NCBI RefSeq assembly: GCF_004340785.1
Contig: NZ_SLXS01000003.1
Span: forward strand, 95,689-159,688
Origin: Tumebacillus sp. BK434
GTDB taxonomy: Bacteria > Bacillota > Bacilli > Tumebacillales > Tumebacillaceae
Direction of reading: 5' to 3'
DNA length: 64,000 bases
The notes beneath the pieces were generated by a model. The model made no database searches. It was not told the origin of the DNA and was given only the letters and a program-made list of their open reading frames with translations. Numbering within the stretch: the first letter of the stretch is position 1; each line of letters starts with the position of its first letter. This document shows, one piece after another, positions 51,655 to 60,233 of this stretch. Position numbers and translations under genes: made by a program.

Positions 51655-53406
51655 TTACAGTACCGTAATGGTCTTATAACGGATTATGATCTTTCCCTCT
51701 TGCGTCAATTTCAAGATTTTTGGATGCTTCAAATAGTCTGAGAAATGTGGCTGATCTATTCCATTTGCTTCTCGGATCGACTTCTTGCTGTATTCACCCA
51801 TTGGCAAACCCTTAAGGTAATTCGCAAGTTCAGTAGCGCGTAAACTTCGGGTTTCCGTTCTTTCCTCATCCTGCTTTACCTTGAAATCAAAATGTAGGAC
51901 TTCTCTATTGATTGAGTTTTTAAAGCTGCTTAGCACCTTTGTCACAATCTCATCATTATTGAGGACAAGGTTGAACTCACCGTGTGGTACCGATACACGC
52001 TGTATCCGCTTTAGAGCTTGGTAAATTTCTGCAGAGACAAAGCCAAGCTGTACACTATGAAATGTATCATTCGTAAACCGTCCAGCGTGAAGTGCCAGCC
52101 CCTTCTTCCCCCAATTAATATTCGAATATTGAAGATAATGTAACAAGTAATGCTCAAAAGGGAGATTTGGTGTCCCAATCAGCCAGCATTTGTTGAATAG
52201 GCTGTAATCGTTTTTTCCCACAAGGTTTCCGTACCAATTGATGACTATCTGTTCCCCTCCGTACTCTTTTTCCTTTTCATGAACTAGAACGTCATCAAGC
52301 CCGACTTCATGCAAGTACCGATTCAGTTTTTCGGCATTTTCCTTATGACAGATCAGAAGGATACGGTCTTCAGCTTGCAAGTTTAGTTGAATTTTTTGCA
52401 CAACTTCAGCTAACATGTGTTCCTGATTTTTACGGATGTTGCTCTTACTAGAATTGAATTGATAGATATTGAAGATGCAGTTGCTGTGATCAATTACATT
52501 TCCTTGATTGATAATCCTAAACTTGTTTTTATCAAGCTTATAGGCACCATCAATGTTGGCTGAAGCGTCCAAAATGATGTTATTGTACATTCCCCAATGC
52601 TTGTACCTTGGGTCGGAGCCGGAGATGTTCCCGCTGTTGAATGCGCATTTAGTCCCGTACCAAATGTCTATACCTTGTAAAAAATGATCAACCTCTTGGC
52701 GCTCCTTAATCGCTAGCGAGGACAAGTATGGCTCGACGATACTTTTAAAGTTTGAAATTGTTGCAGGGTGTATATTTGCCTTAACGCGATTACATTGGTT
52801 TTTTTGATCTTCGAGCTTGTCGAGCCAATGTAACAACGGATCGCAGACTTTATCATACTCTTTCTGGAGAGGTCGCGGAAAATAAGCTCTAATTTTATCG
52901 TACTTCGCTTTGTTGAAAGTATGGATTGGGAAAACAACTTTTTCATCAATGATTAAAACGTGTCTACCTTCCATGAAATACTTCCGATCATCGCTTAGAC
53001 AGAGTTTTATGTATCGTTCGTGGCTAATAAATATCACGCGAACATTTTTTAAAGAATCTGGTTTTTTTGCCCACTCAGAAGTCCAATTCTCAGAGGTGAG
53101 CCCAACAACCGAAAAATGTCCGCGACCAGTCAAATAATTTGCTGATTTCTCAATCTCTTTGTTGAACTTTTTCACTATAAGGAAATTCATTTTACTCTCG
53201 TCCTGTGAGAGGTAACGGTCTAACACTCGCAAAATGTGAAGCGACTTTCCCAATCCTCCCTCAAAATTGAGGACATTAAAACATTCATTACCTGTCTCAT
53301 AGTTGAGCATAACATGTTCAAGATATTGCATTTTTGCAACATATGCTGAGCCATATTCTAAAGCATATTCATCATTAGTAAATTCATCTGGCAGCATACC
53401 GTCCAT
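51655..53406 (-). CDS. Helicase-like P-loop protein of the mobile element
   Basis: A 583-residue protein (MDGMLPDEFTNDEYALEYGS). Motif I is EGGLGKS (49-55), motif II is VLIIDE (150-155), and FISHERY (about 126-132) and RIQRVSVPHGEF (about 445) look like other SF2 motifs. The C-terminal 70 residues resemble a winged HTH (YSKKSIREANGIDQPHFSDY). It may start replication or unwind the element. GGGGGG lies ten bases before ATG 53406; an upstream TTG frame to 53457 is less likely. Part of a second, decayed copy lies at 41738-42124. Confidence 0.65.
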   Translation of the reverse strand: MDGMLPDEFTNDEYALEYGSAYVAKMQYLEHVMLNYETGNECFNVLNFEGGLGKSLHILRVLDRYLSQDESKMNFLIVKKFNKEIEKSANYLTGRGHFSVVGLTSENWTSEWAKKPDSLKNVRVIFISHERYIKLCLSDDRKYFMEGRHVLIIDEKVVFPIHTFNKAKYDKIRAYFPRPLQKEYDKVCDPLLHWLDKLEDQKNQCNRVKANIHPATISNFKSIVEPYLSSLAIKERQEVDHFLQGIDIWYGTKCAFNSGNISGSDPRYKHWGMYNNIILDASANIDGAYKLDKNKFRIINQGNVIDHSNCIFNIYQFNSSKSNIRKNQEHMLAEVVQKIQLNLQAEDRILLICHKENAEKLNRYLHEVGLDDVLVHEKEKEYGGEQIVINWYGNLVGKNDYSLFNKCWLIGTPNLPFEHYLLHYLQYSNINWGKKGLALHAGRFTNDTFHSVQLGFVSAEIYQALKRIQRVSVPHGEFNLVLNNDEIVTKVLSSFKNSINREVLHFDFKVKQDEERTETRSLRATELANYLKGLPMGEYSKKSIREANGIDQPHFSDYLKHPKILKLTQEGKIIIRYKTITVL

Positions 53407-53658
53407 AGACGCTGATCCCCCCTCGCGTAGCTCATATTGTAACGGCTGATAAGTCAATCAAAGATGAAAACGTCGTTTTCATTTGATGCAGAATGCGTAC
53501 GCGCATTTCGCGTGTTGTTCTTCTTCTACTTCATTTCACTTCTTCAATTATATTATATAGTAATAATCGTGAGATCGTAGATAAACGTTGAAAAATAAGG
53601 CGAGAGAATCAGTATTCTCGAAAAAGTTAGACCATAGTTTTGTGATTAATGAACATAG

Positions 53659-53687
53659 AAAGAGCAGATCGAATTGACCTGCTCTTT
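53659..53687 (-). terminator. Hairpin downstream of integrase
   Basis: The perfect 9-bp stem AAAGAGCAG/CTGCTCTTT lies 25 bases after the integrase stop. The T-tail is short (TTTCTATG). Confidence 0.6.
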
Positions 53688-53711
53688 TGATTCTTATATG
53701 GGGAATCTTGA

Positions 53712-54707
53712 TTATCTCTTTGCACGAGCCCTTTTTGACATTAGTGACAGAATAGGGCTATGCTGTGCATGCTTCATTCGTAAATCTTCAGTGTTTAATT
53801 GAATATACTTTCTCACCATGTGAAGTGTCGAATGACCTAAGATTCTCTGTAAAGAGAACGCATCTCCTCCACTCAAAATGTACATTTTGGCGAACGTATG
53901 TCTAAAGGTATGTGGAGATACTCTCGCGTCGTCAATGCCTGCTTTTGCACCGTACTTACTGATATTTGAGTAGGCAGTAAAGTAACTCATTGGATTCCCG
54001 TCACTTGATACAAAAACAAGATCAATCGAAAAATGTTGCTTCGTCTCACATACTAACTCATGGAGCAGTTTTGCGGTGTGTTTTGTTATTGGAATTACTC
54101 GTGCGCGTTTGTTTTTACTTTTCCCTCCCTCAATCGTAATTTGACGTTGCGCGAAATCCATATTTTTTACCTCTAGCGACAGAACTTCATTGATGCGTAT
54201 TCCCGTGTCTAGCATCAAAGTCATCATGACATAATCACGAAATCCATAAAAAGTACGTTGGTCAGGCTGTGCAAGCAATGAAGTGACCTGTTCTTCTGAA
54301 AAAGCCCCTATCGTATCCTCTGGCTCTCGAACTTTGCGAATTCTTTGAAGAGGATTTGTTGGCAGCAGTCCTTCCTCAAACAGAAAGTTGAACATCGTTT
54401 TGATTGTAGTCAATCGTGTATTGACTGTAACTGGAGAATATTTGTCAGACATATAGGCGATGTAAATACGAAATATGTTCACATCCAATTCGTAAGGTGT
54501 CATGTGATCCCGCTCCGTTGTTTCGAGCCAAAGGATGAAATACCTGTAATGGTCATGATAATCCTGAATCGTGCGGCTAGACGACCCCTCAGCTTTTTTG
54601 GAGGCAATAAACAAGTCAAACAACTGTTGGAGCGAAAATTTCTTCTGCGTGATTCCTGTTACTTCTTGTGTTGCACCCTTGCGTAAAGTGACACGTTTTT
54701 TGGACAT
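53712..54707 (-). CDS. Tyrosine recombinase (integrase of the mtnD-targeting element)
   Basis: A 331-residue XerC/D-like phage-type integrase (MSKKRVTLRKGATQEVTGIT). It has an N-terminal SAM-like core-binding domain (about 24-115) and a catalytic domain with Arg171 (TGIRINEVL), His266-x2-Arg269 (HTFRHTF), His292 (GHSTLHMV) and Tyr301 (RKYIQL). GGGGG lies eight bases before the ATG, but it is part of a hairpin (54710-54742). It lies directly beside the mtnD 3' end, the usual place for an integrase next to its attachment site. Confidence 0.93.
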   Translation of the reverse strand: MSKKRVTLRKGATQEVTGITQKKFSLQQLFDLFIASKKAEGSSSRTIQDYHDHYRYFILWLETTERDHMTPYELDVNIFRIYIAYMSDKYSPVTVNTRLTTIKTMFNFLFEEGLLPTNPLQRIRKVREPEDTIGAFSEEQVTSLLAQPDQRTFYGFRDYVMMTLMLDTGIRINEVLSLEVKNMDFAQRQITIEGGKSKNKRARVIPITKHTAKLLHELVCETKQHFSIDLVFVSSDGNPMSYFTAYSNISKYGAKAGIDDARVSPHTFRHTFAKMYILSGGDAFSLQRILGHSTLHMVRKYIQLNTEDLRMKHAQHSPILSLMSKRARAKR

Positions 54708-54709
54708 AA

Positions 54710-54742
54710 GAAAAACCCCCTGTGTTTTGGCATCAGGAGGTT
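54710..54742 (-). terminator. Terminator after mtnD overlapping the integrase ribosome site
   Basis: On the minus strand AACCTCCTG pairs with CAGGGGGTT (one G-U), followed by TTTTTC. The right arm contains the integrase Shine-Dalgarno, so folding would both end mtn transcription and mask integrase translation. Confidence 0.7.
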
Positions 54743-54759
54743 ATGACTCTCGAATCACC

Positions 54760-54817
54760 ACAACGAACTAGCATTTTCGTCAAACCGAACTCAACATTTT
54801 CCTGTCTAGTTCGTTGT
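54760..54817. repeat. 12-bp inverted repeat with inner direct repeats near attachment site
   Basis: ACAACGAACTAG (54760-54771) and CTAGTTCGTTGT (54806-54817) are perfect arms. CATTTTCGTC and CATTTTCCTGTC lie between. They sit between integrase and mtnD and may be integrase arm sites. Confidence 0.55.
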
Positions 54818-54850
54818 AGAAAAGCTCTCTACGCGCCCCACAAACAAGCA

Positions 54851-55393
54851 CTACGCCTGCTTCTGCAACTCACTCTCATCATACACCGCAACCCAGCCAT
54901 CTTTGCTTTCAAAGATACGGATCGCCTTCACCTTGCCCAGCTCGGTCAGCGTGAACCAGTGACGGGTATTGGTCGGCACGGAGATCAGGTCGCCCGGGTA
55001 TAGGAACACGTCATAGTACGTGTCATCGTTCGGCCCTTTCAGGGTGAAGATCGCTTCGCCGTCGACGATAAAACGCACTTCGTCTTCGGTGTGGTGGTGC
55101 TCATCTTTAAACTTGGTGAGCAGGTCTTCCAGATTCGGGGTCTGGTCGGACAGTACCACGATGTCGGAAGACTTGTAGCCGCGCTTCTCAGACAGGGCAT
55201 CGATCTCCGGGCGGAAGGTTTTCAGAATCGCTTCTTGCAGCTCCGGAGTAACTTGATAGTCTTCTTTCAATTGCTGCGGGAGCTTGGAAATATCCCAGTG
55301 CTCATAGACGATGCCTTGGGTCTTGAGGTACTCGGACACTTGCTCCAGCCCTTCGATGCGTTCGTTGGTTTCGACAAAACGGATGGACGGCAT
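54851..55393 (-). CDS. mtnD: Acireductone dioxygenase
   Basis: It oxidises acireductone to 2-keto-4-methylthiobutyrate and formate, the last ring of methionine salvage before transamination. The 180-residue cupin has metal ligands His99, His101, Glu105 (HHHTEDE) and His145 (TRHWF). AGGAGG precedes the ATG at 55393. Its C-terminal about 80 residues are repeated at two places in the island. The present C-terminus was therefore probably supplied by the mobile element, with its own terminator, leaving the enzyme intact. Confidence 0.95.
   Translation of the reverse strand: MPSIRFVETNERIEGLEQVSEYLKTQGIVYEHWDISKLPQQLKEDYQVTPELQEAILKTFRPEIDALSEKRGYKSSDIVVLSDQTPNLEDLLTKFKDEHHHTEDEVRFIVDGEAIFTLKGPNDDTYYDVFLYPGDLISVPTNTRHWFTLTELGKVKAIRIFESKDGWVAVYDESELQKQA
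54860..54898. repeat. 39-bp identical core, copy 3 (within intact mtnD)
   Basis: Identical to 41556-41594 and 44010-44048. It is the proposed attachment site at the end of intact mtnD, beside the integrase. Confidence 0.65.
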
Positions 55394-55442
55394 GATAATT
55401 CCTCCTCGAGATCAGTAATCGGTTCGATGCTCTGCTTCTAGT

Positions 55443-56120
55443 TTAACGCAAATTTCCAACAACTGCAGGCTCAACACCGGCGGAACGCTGGAACTGCAGG
55501 TACTTGAACAGGTACTCAAACATGAACTCGAACGCCTGCACATGGCGTTTCGCAGCGGCCACGCTGTCGCCCCAGGCGTAGATGCCATGCTTGCGAATCA
55601 GCACACCGGGCACGCGCGGGTCGAGGCGCTTGCCGATCTCGGCTGCCAGCTTCGGGATGTCCGCGAAGTTCTCCACGATCGGCACCTCAATCGTCGCCCC
55701 CTCTTCCCAGATGTTCAAGCCTTTGATCAGCTCCATGTCGGAGATGACCACCGAACCCTGCTCAGCGAAGATCTCCGAGATCAGGTTGTTGTAAATCGTG
55801 TGCACATGCAGCACCGAACCGGCCTCGGCCCCGATGCGCTTGTACACTTCCGCATGCACCAGCGTCTCGGCGGACGGCTTCAACTGCGTGCTTTCCAGCG
55901 CTTTCGAATCTCCGTCAACGAACAAGATGTCGTGGATGGTGAGGTACTCTTTGTCTTTGCCGCTTGCGGTGACGCCAAACGTCAGTGGCTCATGGCTCAG
56001 CTTGACCGACAGGTTGCCGCTCGTCGCCGGGAACCAGCCTTTGTTCGCGAAGTTTTGGGATACGTTGACAAGTTGCTCCGCGATGCGGTAGCGCTCTTCT
56101 TGCAAGAATGTTTGGCTCAT
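55443..56120 (-). CDS. mtnB: Methylthioribulose-1-phosphate dehydratase
   Basis: It dehydrates MTRu-1-P to 2,3-diketo-5-methylthiopentyl-1-phosphate. The 225-residue class II aldolase fold has zinc ligands in SVLHVHTIYNN and IRKHGIYAWG, and the substrate loops ATSGNLSVKL and TASGKDKEYL. GGGGGAGG precedes the ATG. The start overlaps the mtnX stop by four bases. Confidence 0.94.
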   Translation of the reverse strand: MSQTFLQEERYRIAEQLVNVSQNFANKGWFPATSGNLSVKLSHEPLTFGVTASGKDKEYLTIHDILFVDGDSKALESTQLKPSAETLVHAEVYKRIGAEAGSVLHVHTIYNNLISEIFAEQGSVVISDMELIKGLNIWEEGATIEVPIVENFADIPKLAAEIGKRLDPRVPGVLIRKHGIYAWGDSVAAAKRHVQAFEFMFEYLFKYLQFQRSAGVEPAVVGNLR

Positions 56121-56797
56121 GACAGAACCTCCCCCTTTTGTTCGTTAATGAGTGTTTTCAGTGCTGTGATGCAGTCGTAAAACGTCGCAAATTCAGCGTG
56201 CTGAAGTCCCAGCTCCTGACACTGCTTCAGCAAAAACGCTCTCGCCAGAACGAAATCGGCCTGCTTCGCCGCCTGCAAGTCGGTGATCGAATCGCCGATC
56301 ACGACTTTGTACACCTCTTCATCCGGGAACTTGCGCATCACCGATGGCTTGCACATCCCGCAGCCGTTGGTGCAGTGCTCGTCACACGCGTTCGGCCAGA
56401 GGATTTCGATCTGCTCACCGGTAAAGGAGCTGGCGTTGCTGTAGATCGGGTTGTTGATCCCGAACGGGGCGAGCAGCGGGTGGACGAAGAAGTCGATCCC
56501 GCCGCTGGTGACCCAAAAGTCGATGTTTTGCTCTTCACAAAACGTAAGGAACTCTGCAAACCCGGCGCGGATCACCGCGACCTCCTGTGCGAAGGCCACG
56601 ATGTCGTCCCGCTTGTCAGAAGAAATCCCGGCGAAAAGCTGGCCGACGCCGGTCTGGATCGCGATCTCTTGGCCGAGAATCTGATCCTTGATCCTCTCCC
56701 ATCCCGGAGCGCCGAACCGCTCCATGATCGTGATGATCATATCGCGCTCTGTTATCGTGCCGTCAAAATCACAGAAGATCGTGATGCGTTTGCTCAT
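56117..56797 (-). CDS. mtnX: 2-hydroxy-3-keto-5-methylthiopentenyl-1-phosphate phosphatase
   Basis: It removes the phosphate made available by MtnW, giving acireductone. The 226-residue HAD phosphatase (MSKRITIFCDFDGTITERDM) has motif I DFDGT, motif II VTSGG and motif IV VIGDSITDL. A Cys-rich loop (NACDEHCTNGCGMCKPSVMR) is characteristic of the MtnX group. GGAG lies ten bases before ATG 56797; a longer frame starts at 56821. Confidence 0.93.
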   Translation of the reverse strand: MSKRITIFCDFDGTITERDMIITIMERFGAPGWERIKDQILGQEIAIQTGVGQLFAGISSDKRDDIVAFAQEVAVIRAGFAEFLTFCEEQNIDFWVTSGGIDFFVHPLLAPFGINNPIYSNASSFTGEQIEILWPNACDEHCTNGCGMCKPSVMRKFPDEEVYKVVIGDSITDLQAAKQADFVLARAFLLKQCQELGLQHAEFATFYDCITALKTLINEQKGEVLS

Positions 56798-56824
56798 GGC
56801 TGCCTGTCTCCTTTTATCCAAACT

Positions 56825-58045
56825 CTATTTGTTCCACAGCTCCAACGCTGTTTTCAATTCCGGGGCATGCTCCGCCGCTTCGGCCAAAGTCTTGCCTGCC
56901 ACCACCGCGTCGATCGCCGCGACGAACGCGCGTCCGCCCGCTGCCGATCCGCCCGGGTGGCCGTGTACGCCGCCGCCCGCGTTGATGATCTGGTCGTTGC
57001 CGAGATCTGCATACAACTTGGTGACCAGACCCGGATGGATGCCGGCCGACGGGACCGGGAAGGAGCGGTTGAGGCCGCTGTGTTCGGTGCGCAGCGCTTC
57101 GGCGATCTTCAAAGTCTCACCGCGCTCCATCGCGACCGAGCCGTACGCCGACGGGTAGAGCACGAAGTCGGCGCCTGCGATGCGCATCAGCTTGCCGAGC
57201 AGGACCGGCGCTGCGATGCCGTACTGTTCAGACGGATACATCGCGCCGGCCATCGCCGGGTGTGCCATGATCGGCACGGTGATCTTCGGGTCGGCTGCCA
57301 GGCGATGCAGCACGTCGTAGCCGTAGGTCAGCACGTTCAGCAGCAGGGCGTTGGCGCCAGCATCGACCGCACGGTGCGCTTTGTCGAAAATCTCGGTGAC
57401 CGGTCCGGTCAGGTTGGCCGCGTAGAGCGTGAATTTGCCGGTCTGCTCTTTCGCGCGCTCCGCTGACAGGCGGCATGCTTCGATGCGCTTTTCGAACGGC
57501 GCGTACGTTTCGTCAAAGAAGATTTCGTCATCTTTGACCAGATCTACGCCGCCGAGCGCTTGCTGGTAGAACGCTTCGGCCAGCGCGTCGATGTCATAGC
57601 CGATCACCGATTTGAAAATGCTCATCAACAGCGGCCGGTTCTCGATGCCGAGCTGTTGGCGGATGCCGTCGATGCCGTATTTCGGACCCGGGAATTTGCT
57701 TTGGAATGCCGGGGGCAATTCGATGTCGACGAGGCGGATTTTGCCGTCCATCGACAGCTTGCCGAACACGGAGGTGAGCAGCGCCGGAATGTCCGGGGTG
57801 AAGTTGATCGTCGGATAGGCGACGGTGAGCAACGCTTGGCTCAGGCCGTGTGCGTCCTGCCCGATCTCCTCAGCTCGCACCGCGTGGCCGAGGTGTTTTT
57901 GCATCGCGTCTTTGCGCGCTTCCGGAAGGTCGGTCCAGGAGCCGACGGTCAGACCGACAGCGATGCCTTGTGCTTTCTTCTGCCAATCGGTACCCGGCTT
58001 GCCGTGCGCCAGGTAGGTAACGTGGACGAATTCTTGTGTAGTCAC
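56825..58045 (-). CDS. mtnW: 2,3-diketo-5-methylthiopentyl-1-phosphate enolase (RuBisCO-like)
   Basis: This RuBisCO-like protein enolises the diketo phosphate in methionine salvage. The 406-residue protein has the active-site loop GGVDLVKDDE (metal-binding Lys/Asp/Glu) and GGGVHGHPGG for phosphate. It starts GTG at 58045, ten bases after AAAGGAG. It is the first gene of mtnW-X-B-D and lies directly behind the SAM-I riboswitch, so it is made when SAM is low. Confidence 0.95.
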   Translation of the reverse strand: MTTQEFVHVTYLAHGKPGTDWQKKAQGIAVGLTVGSWTDLPEARKDAMQKHLGHAVRAEEIGQDAHGLSQALLTVAYPTINFTPDIPALLTSVFGKLSMDGKIRLVDIELPPAFQSKFPGPKYGIDGIRQQLGIENRPLLMSIFKSVIGYDIDALAEAFYQQALGGVDLVKDDEIFFDETYAPFEKRIEACRLSAERAKEQTGKFTLYAANLTGPVTEIFDKAHRAVDAGANALLLNVLTYGYDVLHRLAADPKITVPIMAHPAMAGAMYPSEQYGIAAPVLLGKLMRIAGADFVLYPSAYGSVAMERGETLKIAEALRTEHSGLNRSFPVPSAGIHPGLVTKLYADLGNDQIINAGGGVHGHPGGSAAGGRAFVAAIDAVVAGKTLAEAAEHAPELKTALELWNK

Positions 58046-58078
58046 AGGGCGGATGCTCCTTTGCTGATCGTTAAAATA

Positions 58079-58244
58079 TAAAAAGCCTCTTTCTACTTAA
58101 AGAAAGAGGCGACAGAATGTCTGGGTTCGCCTCTTATCTCTCAGGATATTTCCTGTAGGAATTAGCACCGTGTGATCATCATCTGTGAAAACCGGTTGCC
58201 GGGCATCGTAGGGCCAGTCCCTCCGCCTGCTCTGGATAAGAGTT
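58079..58244 (-). promoter_or_regulatory. SAM-I (S-box) riboswitch with terminator, upstream of mtnW
   Basis: Reading the minus strand, the aptamer (58244-58131) has P1 CTCTTATC/GATAAGAG, the S-box core CAGAGCAGGCGGAGGGACTG and GCCCGGCAACC, and an AAATATCCTGAGAG stretch near the end. GAGGCGAA pairs with TCGCCTC as antiterminator. GCCTCTTTCT/AGAAAGAGGC plus TTTTT (58109-58079) is the terminator. High SAM ends transcription before mtnW. Confidence 0.95.
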
Positions 58245-58274
58245 GTCTCATATGTGTGAAAAGTTCTGTAGACG

Positions 58275-58303
58275 ATATTACAACCAACAGGGGTGTGTGT
58301 CAA
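58275..58303 (-). promoter_or_regulatory. Sigma-A promoter of the mtnWXBD operon
   Basis: TTGACA (perfect), a 17-base spacer and TAATAT on the minus strand, about 30 bases before the riboswitch aptamer. Confidence 0.85.
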
Positions 58304-58321
58304 TCACTTTGCCGGAAGTTT

Positions 58322-59488
58322 TTAAATGGAAATCTTGCACATCCGGTCGACCGCTTCCTGCAAGCGCTCTTCGCTGGTCAGGAGCCCGACGCGGACATAC
58401 CCTTCCCCGCTCGGGCCAAAGCCGACACCCGGCGCGACCATCACGTGCGCCTGTTCGAGCAGCGTGTTCGAGAACTCGACCGAGGTGAAGCCTTTCGGAA
58501 CGGGCACCCAGGTGAAGAAGGAGCCTTTCGGGTTCAGCACGTCCCAGCCCGCTTGGCGCAGTCCGCCGACAAACACGTCGCGGCGGCGCTGATAGGTGGC
58601 CGCCAGCTCATGCACGCAGTCTTGCGGCGAGGTCAGCGCCGTGACGGAAGCGCGCTGGATGAAAGCCGGCAAGGAGACGTAGTAGTGGTCTTGGATCAGG
58701 TTGATCAAAGAGATGACGTCTTTGTTGCCGAGCGCAAAGCCGACGCGCCAACCGGCCATGTTGTACGTTTTGGACAAGGTGTAGAACTCGACGCCGACTT
58801 CTTTCGCGCCCGGCGTCTGCAGGAACGAGACCGGCTTCTCCCCGTCGAATCCGATCGCGCCATACGCGAAGTCGGAGGCAACGACGATGTTGTGCTGTTC
58901 GGCAAAACGGACGGTGTCCTCGTAGAAGGAGGCCGGCGCGGTCGCCGAAGTCGGGTTGTTCGGGTAGTTGAGGAACATCAGCTTGGCTTTGGCCAGCTTG
59001 TCCGCCGGGATCTGGCTGTAGTCGGGCAGGAAGGCGTTGTCGCGCAGCAGCGGCATCATCGTCATCTCCGCGCCGGACAGCGCGACGCCCGACCAGTAAT
59101 CCGGGTAGCCCGGGTCCGGCACGAGGCAGACATCGCCCGGGTTGAGCAGGCATTGCGAGATCTCGACGAGGCCGGTCTTGCCGCCAAAGAGGATCGCGAC
59201 TTCGGTCGCCGGGTCAAGGTCGACGTTGAACTCCGTTTTGTACCAAGTGGCGATCGCCTGTTTCAGCTCGAACAGGCCGGAGAACGGCGGGTATTTGTGC
59301 GTCACCGGGTCGAGCACTTCGTGGCGCAGGGATTCGACGATGTGCGGCGGCGTCGGCAAGTCCGGGTTGCCTTGGCCGAGGTTGATCACATCATGCCCGG
59401 CGGCAATGTAGGAGTTGACTTTTGCGACCATCGTGGAGAAAAACTGCGTGGGCAGCCCCTGCAGACGGTCAGCCGATTTTATGTTCAT
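58322..59488 (-). CDS. PLP-dependent aminotransferase, probably for methionine salvage
   Basis: A 388-residue class I/II aminotransferase (MNIKSADRLQGLPTQFFSTM). The PLP lysine lies in LSKTYNMAGWRVGF, and NYPNNPTSATA and SDFAYGAIGFDG are cofactor loops. By position beside mtnWXBD it probably converts 2-keto-4-methylthiobutyrate to methionine (MtnE role). It is upstream of the operon's own promoter and lacks a riboswitch in front of it. AAAGGGG precedes the ATG. Confidence 0.87.
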   Translation of the reverse strand: MNIKSADRLQGLPTQFFSTMVAKVNSYIAAGHDVINLGQGNPDLPTPPHIVESLRHEVLDPVTHKYPPFSGLFELKQAIATWYKTEFNVDLDPATEVAILFGGKTGLVEISQCLLNPGDVCLVPDPGYPDYWSGVALSGAEMTMMPLLRDNAFLPDYSQIPADKLAKAKLMFLNYPNNPTSATAPASFYEDTVRFAEQHNIVVASDFAYGAIGFDGEKPVSFLQTPGAKEVGVEFYTLSKTYNMAGWRVGFALGNKDVISLINLIQDHYYVSLPAFIQRASVTALTSPQDCVHELAATYQRRRDVFVGGLRQAGWDVLNPKGSFFTWVPVPKGFTSVEFSNTLLEQAHVMVAPGVGFGPSGEGYVRVGLLTSEERLQEAVDRMCKISI

Positions 59489-59571
59489 GGGTAAAGACCC
59501 CTTTCATAAAAAATAACGATAGCAATCACTAAGTAAATACTATACAGCCAATTGAAATCGAAAGACAAGTC

Positions 59572-59603
59572 AAAAAAGACACTCCGCAGAGTGTCTTTTG
59601 ATT
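59572..59603. terminator. Terminator between aminotransferase and metal operon
   Basis: The perfect stem AAGACACTC/GAGTGTCTT has TTTTTT on the minus strand (end of the PCYCGC gene) and TTGATTTT on the plus strand. Confidence 0.8.
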
Positions 59604-59617
59604 TTCGCATATGCAAA

Positions 59618-60205
59618 TTAAGACGGCATCGGCGTCGGGGTCGGTTTCGCGTAGCCTTCTTTGTACTTGTTGTCGATGATGGTGCGGATCTCTTTTACCG
59701 TCTTGCCCTCTTTTTTCAGCTCGGCCGATTCCAGCGCGATGTTCATGCAGGTATCGCAGCGGGTGCCGTGGTCGTCCCAGACCACTTCGCCGTTGGCGCG
59801 CACGTCTTTGACGAAGCATTCTGCATTGCTCTTGTGGCCGGCATGGTCACCGCAGCCGCAGTAGCACGGCATGTTTTTCAGCACGTCGAGGTTGTCGATC
59901 GCCGCCGCGTACGACTGCTTGATCTTGGTGTTTGTTTTAATCAGGAACTGCGGGTAGGACTTGGCGCCCGCCGTCACTTCCTGGATGTCGCCGATCGCGG
60001 TCAATTTGACCGATTCGCCGACTTTCAGCGCTTTGTAAGCTTCTGCTTGTGCACCGGCGGGGTGCTGGCCTTTGACCGGGCCGGTTTGCCCGTGGTCGGA
60101 ATGACCCGCGTGTTCATCGGACGTCGCGGTGTCGGCCCTGCCGCAGCCGGTGGCGAGGGTCATCGCCATCAGGCCGGCAAATACAATCTTGGTCATCTTC
60201 TTCAT
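59618..60205 (-). CDS. PCYCGC-motif lipoprotein
   Basis: A 195-residue lipoprotein (MKKMTKIVFAGLMAMTLATG, lipobox LATGC). It has a His/Asp-rich stretch (DEHAGHSDHG), then the PCYCGC motif (NMPCYCGCGDHAGHKSNAEC) and CDTCMNIAL: a Cys/His set suited to metal or thiol binding. GGGAGG precedes the ATG. It is the last gene of cadC-cadA-lipoprotein, 28 bases after cadA, so it probably helps metal tolerance at the cell surface. Confidence 0.87.
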   Translation of the reverse strand: MKKMTKIVFAGLMAMTLATGCGRADTATSDEHAGHSDHGQTGPVKGQHPAGAQAEAYKALKVGESVKLTAIGDIQEVTAGAKSYPQFLIKTNTKIKQSYAAAIDNLDVLKNMPCYCGCGDHAGHKSNAECFVKDVRANGEVVWDDHGTRCDTCMNIALESAELKKEGKTVKEIRTIIDNKYKEGYAKPTPTPMPS

Positions 60206-60233
60206 TCGTTGCTGCCTCCCTCTCTGATTGTGG

